NCBI GenBank assembly: GCA_014376435.1 | Contig: JACMRL010000016.1 | Location: 1-64,000, forward strand | Length of the DNA stretch: 64,000 bases | Source: Bdellovibrio sp. | GTDB taxonomy: Bacteria; Bdellovibrionota; Bdellovibrionia; Bdellovibrionales; Bdellovibrionaceae | Direction of reading: 5' to 3' | Part shown: piece after piece, positions 61,272 through 64,000 of the stretch | Layout of the letters: every line of letters starts with the position of its first letter | Position numbering within the stretch: position 1 is the stretch's first letter | Program-made: the position numbers and the translations under genes | The notes under the pieces: generated by a model | Seen by the model: only the letters and a program-made list of their open reading frames with translations | Databases searched by the model: none | Told to the model about the DNA's origin: nothing

Positions 61272-62412
61272 CGAAAATGTCTCCCTTTTCTGGTGGTGCA
61301 CCTAGGTTCTTTTGCAACTCAAAAGTACTTTTCTCTCGCAGTTCTGCACTTGTTCCGACAGCTTCAATTTGTGAGGCATAATTTAAGTTAATCGATTTGA
61401 TCTTAGTATTCAACGGTATGCTATCCTTTGCATCGTAAATGCCTAGACCTTTTACGTCTTTCCATAAAACTAATTTTTTAAATATCGGATCGCGCGCATC
61501 AATGACACCATCTTTGTTTTTATCATATTGCGCCAGCTTTAAAAAGCCATTTTTATACTTATCATCCTCACCAAATAACTGATCTTTAGAAGTTACTTTT
61601 TTCTTCACGGGCAAAACAATAAAATACCCGGGATGATTTTTCTCTGGCCAATAAGTTTTCAAACCGGTGTGCATATCAAAGCTGACAATATTATCAAACT
61701 TCGGCCGTGCTGAATCGAAAAAAACCATCAGCGGAGAAAAGAAACCACCGCAGTATTTATTTTCTCCGGGAAAGCTGGCTTGAATATCAACTAGTTTTCC
61801 GTCGGAAGACTTTGTTGCTCCGTAAGAGCCAGAAAGCGGCCCGTCTTTACCCATGAAAGCACCCTGAGAAGCATACTCAGGCATAATTTGTTCAAAGCGC
61901 ACATTCGAAATTGTAAAGGCATTTTGCGTATCAGAAATAGTTGCTGATACCGGATCTAAACTTGCCACTGCCGTATGCGGAATTTTAAGAACAATCATAT
62001 TTCCCGCAACCCCAAGCTGCGAGTTTGCCGGTAAGCCCGAGGTGTTAAGTAAACCTAAATCTTGCGCCGTCGCAGCCGACATTCCGCCACCTAAAACCGC
62101 GGTCGCCGGAAATAATATACTAAAATCAGCCGCGGATCCACCACTGGGTGTAAGCGTAGCCGTCATACGAATATTAGAAGAAGGAGAAACAGGATTACCA
62201 ACCCCGCGCAGGTTGGTACCATAACAGGAAGCCCGCATACGCACAATAATCTGGCTAGAGGTCGTTCGCTGAGCCACGCCAAGTTGTGCCGAAGTCGCCA
62301 TTGGATTAATCGATCCACCACCGCTATGTACCGATAAAGTAGATTCTGCTAATGCCGATGTCGCGTAGAAAAGATGAGTGGCTAAACTAAAAACAAAAAG
62401 TTTTTTTCCCAT
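61240..62412 (-). CDS. Exported protein with calcium-binding EF-hand-like loop, first in the pseudopilin operon
   Basis: The ATG at 62412 (after a GGGGG site) gives 390 residues; the longer ORF to 62550 has no signal-like start. The signal peptide ends SALAES (about 20). A single acidic loop DKNKDGVIDARDPIFKKLVL (about 295-315) matches the EF-hand/RTX-like calcium-binding consensus D-x-N-x-D-G-x-I-D, followed by W-K-D. The remainder is a beta-rich surface domain. Its end overlaps the PilX-like gene by 32 bases. It may be a calcium-dependent pilus-associated protein. Confidence 0.75.
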   Translation of the reverse strand: MGKKLFVFSLATHLFYATSALAESTLSVHSGGGSINPMATSAQLGVAQRTTSSQIIVRMRASCYGTNLRGVGNPVSPSSNIRMTATLTPSGGSAADFSILFPATAVLGGGMSAATAQDLGLLNTSGLPANSQLGVAGNMIVLKIPHTAVASLDPVSATISDTQNAFTISNVRFEQIMPEYASQGAFMGKDGPLSGSYGATKSSDGKLVDIQASFPGENKYCGGFFSPLMVFFDSARPKFDNIVSFDMHTGLKTYWPEKNHPGYFIVLPVKKKVTSKDQLFGEDDKYKNGFLKLAQYDKNKDGVIDARDPIFKKLVLWKDVKGLGIYDAKDSIPLNTKIKSINLNYASQIEAVGTSAELREKSTFELQKNLGAPPEKGDIFDVWFKPAFEK

Positions 62413-62582
62413 AAAGACCCCCAAAACTGTATCGGCTTTCGACAAAAAATCTAAAATATAAAAGTGTTCATTTTTTAGCAGCTCGGTTCTGTTAGTCCTG
62501 CAGAAAAAGCGTATCAAAATGCATAAGTAAAAAATCTCTAAAGAATACATTTCTTAATAATTCTTTGTGGTAGCCTTTGAAA

Positions 62583-62882
62583 TTAATGACAATCATCTAC
62601 TGGTTGAACCGCGTTTATCCCGAAGTTTGACGTTGGTTCATAGCGTCGCACGGCCGTCACCAGTCGTTGACTTTGAGTCTTCGAAAACTTTAAAGCGTTG
62701 TTACAAAATCCCATTAACGTTTTGTATCCATAACGTACATAAAAGCGATTCTGATCAATTTCGTACAAAATTTTAATAAGCTTTTTTTCATCTTCGTGAA
62801 TTTGATCTGCTCTCACAACTGCAAGATTCAAAGAATCTCGAACTAATTTAGATGATGTGTAAAAAAGTTTTTCTCGCGTCAT
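62583..62882 (-). CDS. Solitary HNH-endonuclease-associated helical domain
   Basis: The ATG at 62882 gives 99 residues; a TTG at 62921 is also possible and no Shine-Dalgarno is seen. DEKKLIKILYEIDQNRFYVR, then YGYKTLMGFCNNALKFSKTQ and QRLVTAVRRYE, resembles the N-terminal helical domain preceding HNH nucleases of the DUF222-type in Bdellovibrio and actinobacteria. No HNH motif follows, so it is either a truncated copy or a stand-alone module. Confidence 0.6.
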   Translation of the reverse strand: MTREKLFYTSSKLVRDSLNLAVVRADQIHEDEKKLIKILYEIDQNRFYVRYGYKTLMGFCNNALKFSKTQSQRLVTAVRRYEPTSNFGINAVQPVDDCH

Positions 62883-63004
62883 AGTTTTTTTAAAGCAATG
62901 TACATACCCCATTTCAATCAACTAAAAATCGCCGACGCCTTATATGTAATCCGTATTCCAATTGATGCACGTTACCTACATCAAAGATCAGGGCGAAAAG
63001 TCTT

Positions 63005-63997
63005 TTAGTTAACTTGCTTGCGACGATCAATGATGATTGAAGCTAAAATCGAAGAACTAATTAAAATTCCAATGATGGCTAAAGACCAAGTAATGGGAAA
63101 TTTTCCGTCGTAAACACCGTTTAGCCAAACCATTTTTAGTCCCACGAAAATAAGAACGGCCGCTAAACCGTATTTTATGTAACCGAATCGGTCCATTACT
63201 CCGGCTAGCATAAAGTACATTGAGCGCAAACCTAAAATCGCAAAGATGTTCGAGGTGAAAACAATTAAAGGCTCTTTTGTTAAAGCAAAAATTGCCGGAA
63301 TGGAGTCAACGGCAAAAATGATATCGCTTAATTCAAGAAAAATGAGCGCCAGAAAAAGTGGAGTGACATAAAGCAAACCTTCTTTTTTAATAAAAAAATG
63401 CTGGCCTTCGATTTGTGGGTGAACTCGAAAAACTTTTTTTAATTGCCTGATGATAAAATTATTTTCTAAACTTTGTAGTTCAGTTCCGGCAAAAAACATT
63501 TTAAAGCCCGTGATAATAAGTAGCGCGCCAAAGAAAATAACCACCCAGTGGTATTGCATAAGCACAGAACCCATCGCAATAAAAATTCCGCGGAAGATCA
63601 GGGCGCCCAAAATTCCCCAGAATAAAATTCGGTGCTGATACTTTTTAGGAATTCCAAAATACGCGAATACCACGGCGAAAATAAAAATATTGTCGATCGC
63701 TAAACATTTTTCGACGACAAAGCCGGTTAAAAATTCTAAGGCCGAAGCTTTCGCTTGAATCTCGGGATTAAATCCGATGATTGAAGTGTAACGTTCATGT
63801 GTAGAAAATCGAAATTGTGCGTATAGATAAAATAAGTAATTAAAAACTAAGGCTGTGCTGATCCAAATTGTGGTCCAAATTGAAGCTTCTTTAAAACTAA
63901 CTTCATGCGCTTTTTTATGAAATACGCCTAAATCTAGAGCTAGCACCGCTAACACAAATACTAGAAAACCTAAATAAAACCACCAGTAGTCATGCAT
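63005..63997 (-). CDS. TerC/Alx-family membrane protein
   Basis: TerC-family proteins export metal ions, notably manganese, and some are controlled by a Mn riboswitch. The 330-residue protein has about eight or nine transmembrane helices with the intramembrane acidic residues VLALDLGVFH and the VEKCLAIDNIFIFAVVF and ELSDIIFAVDSIPAI motifs, the latter two being TerC signatures. The predicted start ATG is at the window edge (63997), so upstream control such as a yybP-ykoY riboswitch cannot be seen. Confidence 0.92.
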   Translation of the reverse strand: MHDYWWFYLGFLVFVLAVLALDLGVFHKKAHEVSFKEASIWTTIWISTALVFNYLFYLYAQFRFSTHERYTSIIGFNPEIQAKASALEFLTGFVVEKCLAIDNIFIFAVVFAYFGIPKKYQHRILFWGILGALIFRGIFIAMGSVLMQYHWVVIFFGALLIITGFKMFFAGTELQSLENNFIIRQLKKVFRVHPQIEGQHFFIKKEGLLYVTPLFLALIFLELSDIIFAVDSIPAIFALTKEPLIVFTSNIFAILGLRSMYFMLAGVMDRFGYIKYGLAAVLIFVGLKMVWLNGVYDGKFPITWSLAIIGILISSSILASIIIDRRKQVN

Positions 63998-64000
63998 TGG

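Noticed and set aside
1-64000. tRNA, rRNA, CRISPR, IS elements and prophage
   Set aside because: No cloverleaf with CCA or T-loop, no direct-repeat arrays, no transposase or integrase reading frame was seen.

Overview
The window is chromosomal DNA from a Gram-negative bacterium of roughly 40% GC. It is most likely a member of the Bdellovibrionota (Bdellovibrio-like, probably predatory). I base this on the dense load of small lipoproteins and secreted proteases, a type IV major pilin, divided and lineage-restricted hypotheticals, and an overall gene set that resembles Bdellovibrio. No database search was possible, so the assignment is by recognition. I see no rRNA, tRNA, CRISPR array, insertion sequence or integrated phage.

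Layout. Positions 1-9.1 kb hold the start of a signal-peptide protein, bolA, an RluA-type pseudouridine synthase, a cyclic-nucleotide-domain protein, a UvrD/PcrA-family helicase beside a small zinc-ribbon/Tudor-like protein, fumC, an SDR enzyme, an EVE-domain protein and a trypsin-like lipoprotein. Positions 9.2-16.8 kb hold two tRNA dihydrouridine synthases, a glutaredoxin, purK-purE, a tiny membrane peptide and acsA. Positions 16.8-23 kb hold a snapalysin-like lipoprotein, dnaJ-dnaK with a sigma32-like promoter, and a pilin gene. Positions 23.2-34 kb hold the plus-strand run clpS-clpA-lytic transglycosylase-subtilase and then lnt-mutS2. Positions 34-41.2 kb are accessory: lipoproteins, a protein with a duplicated domain, a coiled-coil/Hsp20-like fusion, a matrixin-like protease and a strongly structured leader RNA. 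Positions 41.2-50.5 kb hold hslO, a histidine phosphatase, a FAH-family enzyme, putA, a rhomboid protease, an RDD protein, a Fis-like regulator and a PAP2 phosphatase. Positions 50.6-55.4 kb are eroding accessory DNA: a broken alpha/beta hydrolase, two gene fragments, ogt, and two secreted transglutaminase-fold enzymes. Positions 55.5-64 kb hold an EamA transporter, an amidotransferase coupled to a minor-pseudopilin operon with a 920-residue surface protein, a solitary HNH-associated helical domain and a TerC transporter.

How the genes fit together. Protein quality control (DnaK/J, ClpSA, Hsp33, Hsp20-like) sits with envelope remodelling (lytic transglycosylase, Lnt, rhomboid, PAP2) and with an unusually large set of exported hydrolases. 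Acetate, proline and fumarate enzymes (AcsA, PutA, FumC) suit an amino-acid-consuming lifestyle.

The most interesting non-standard signals are: a nested-stem leader RNA at 40012-40228 with two mutually exclusive partners for the segment next to the Shine-Dalgarno; several genes whose -10 box lies 6-7 nt before the start codon (leaderless transcripts); stop or start codons built into terminator hairpins (1726-1753 and 50521-50550); and the pair of exported Cys-His-Asp-type glutamine-modifying enzymes.
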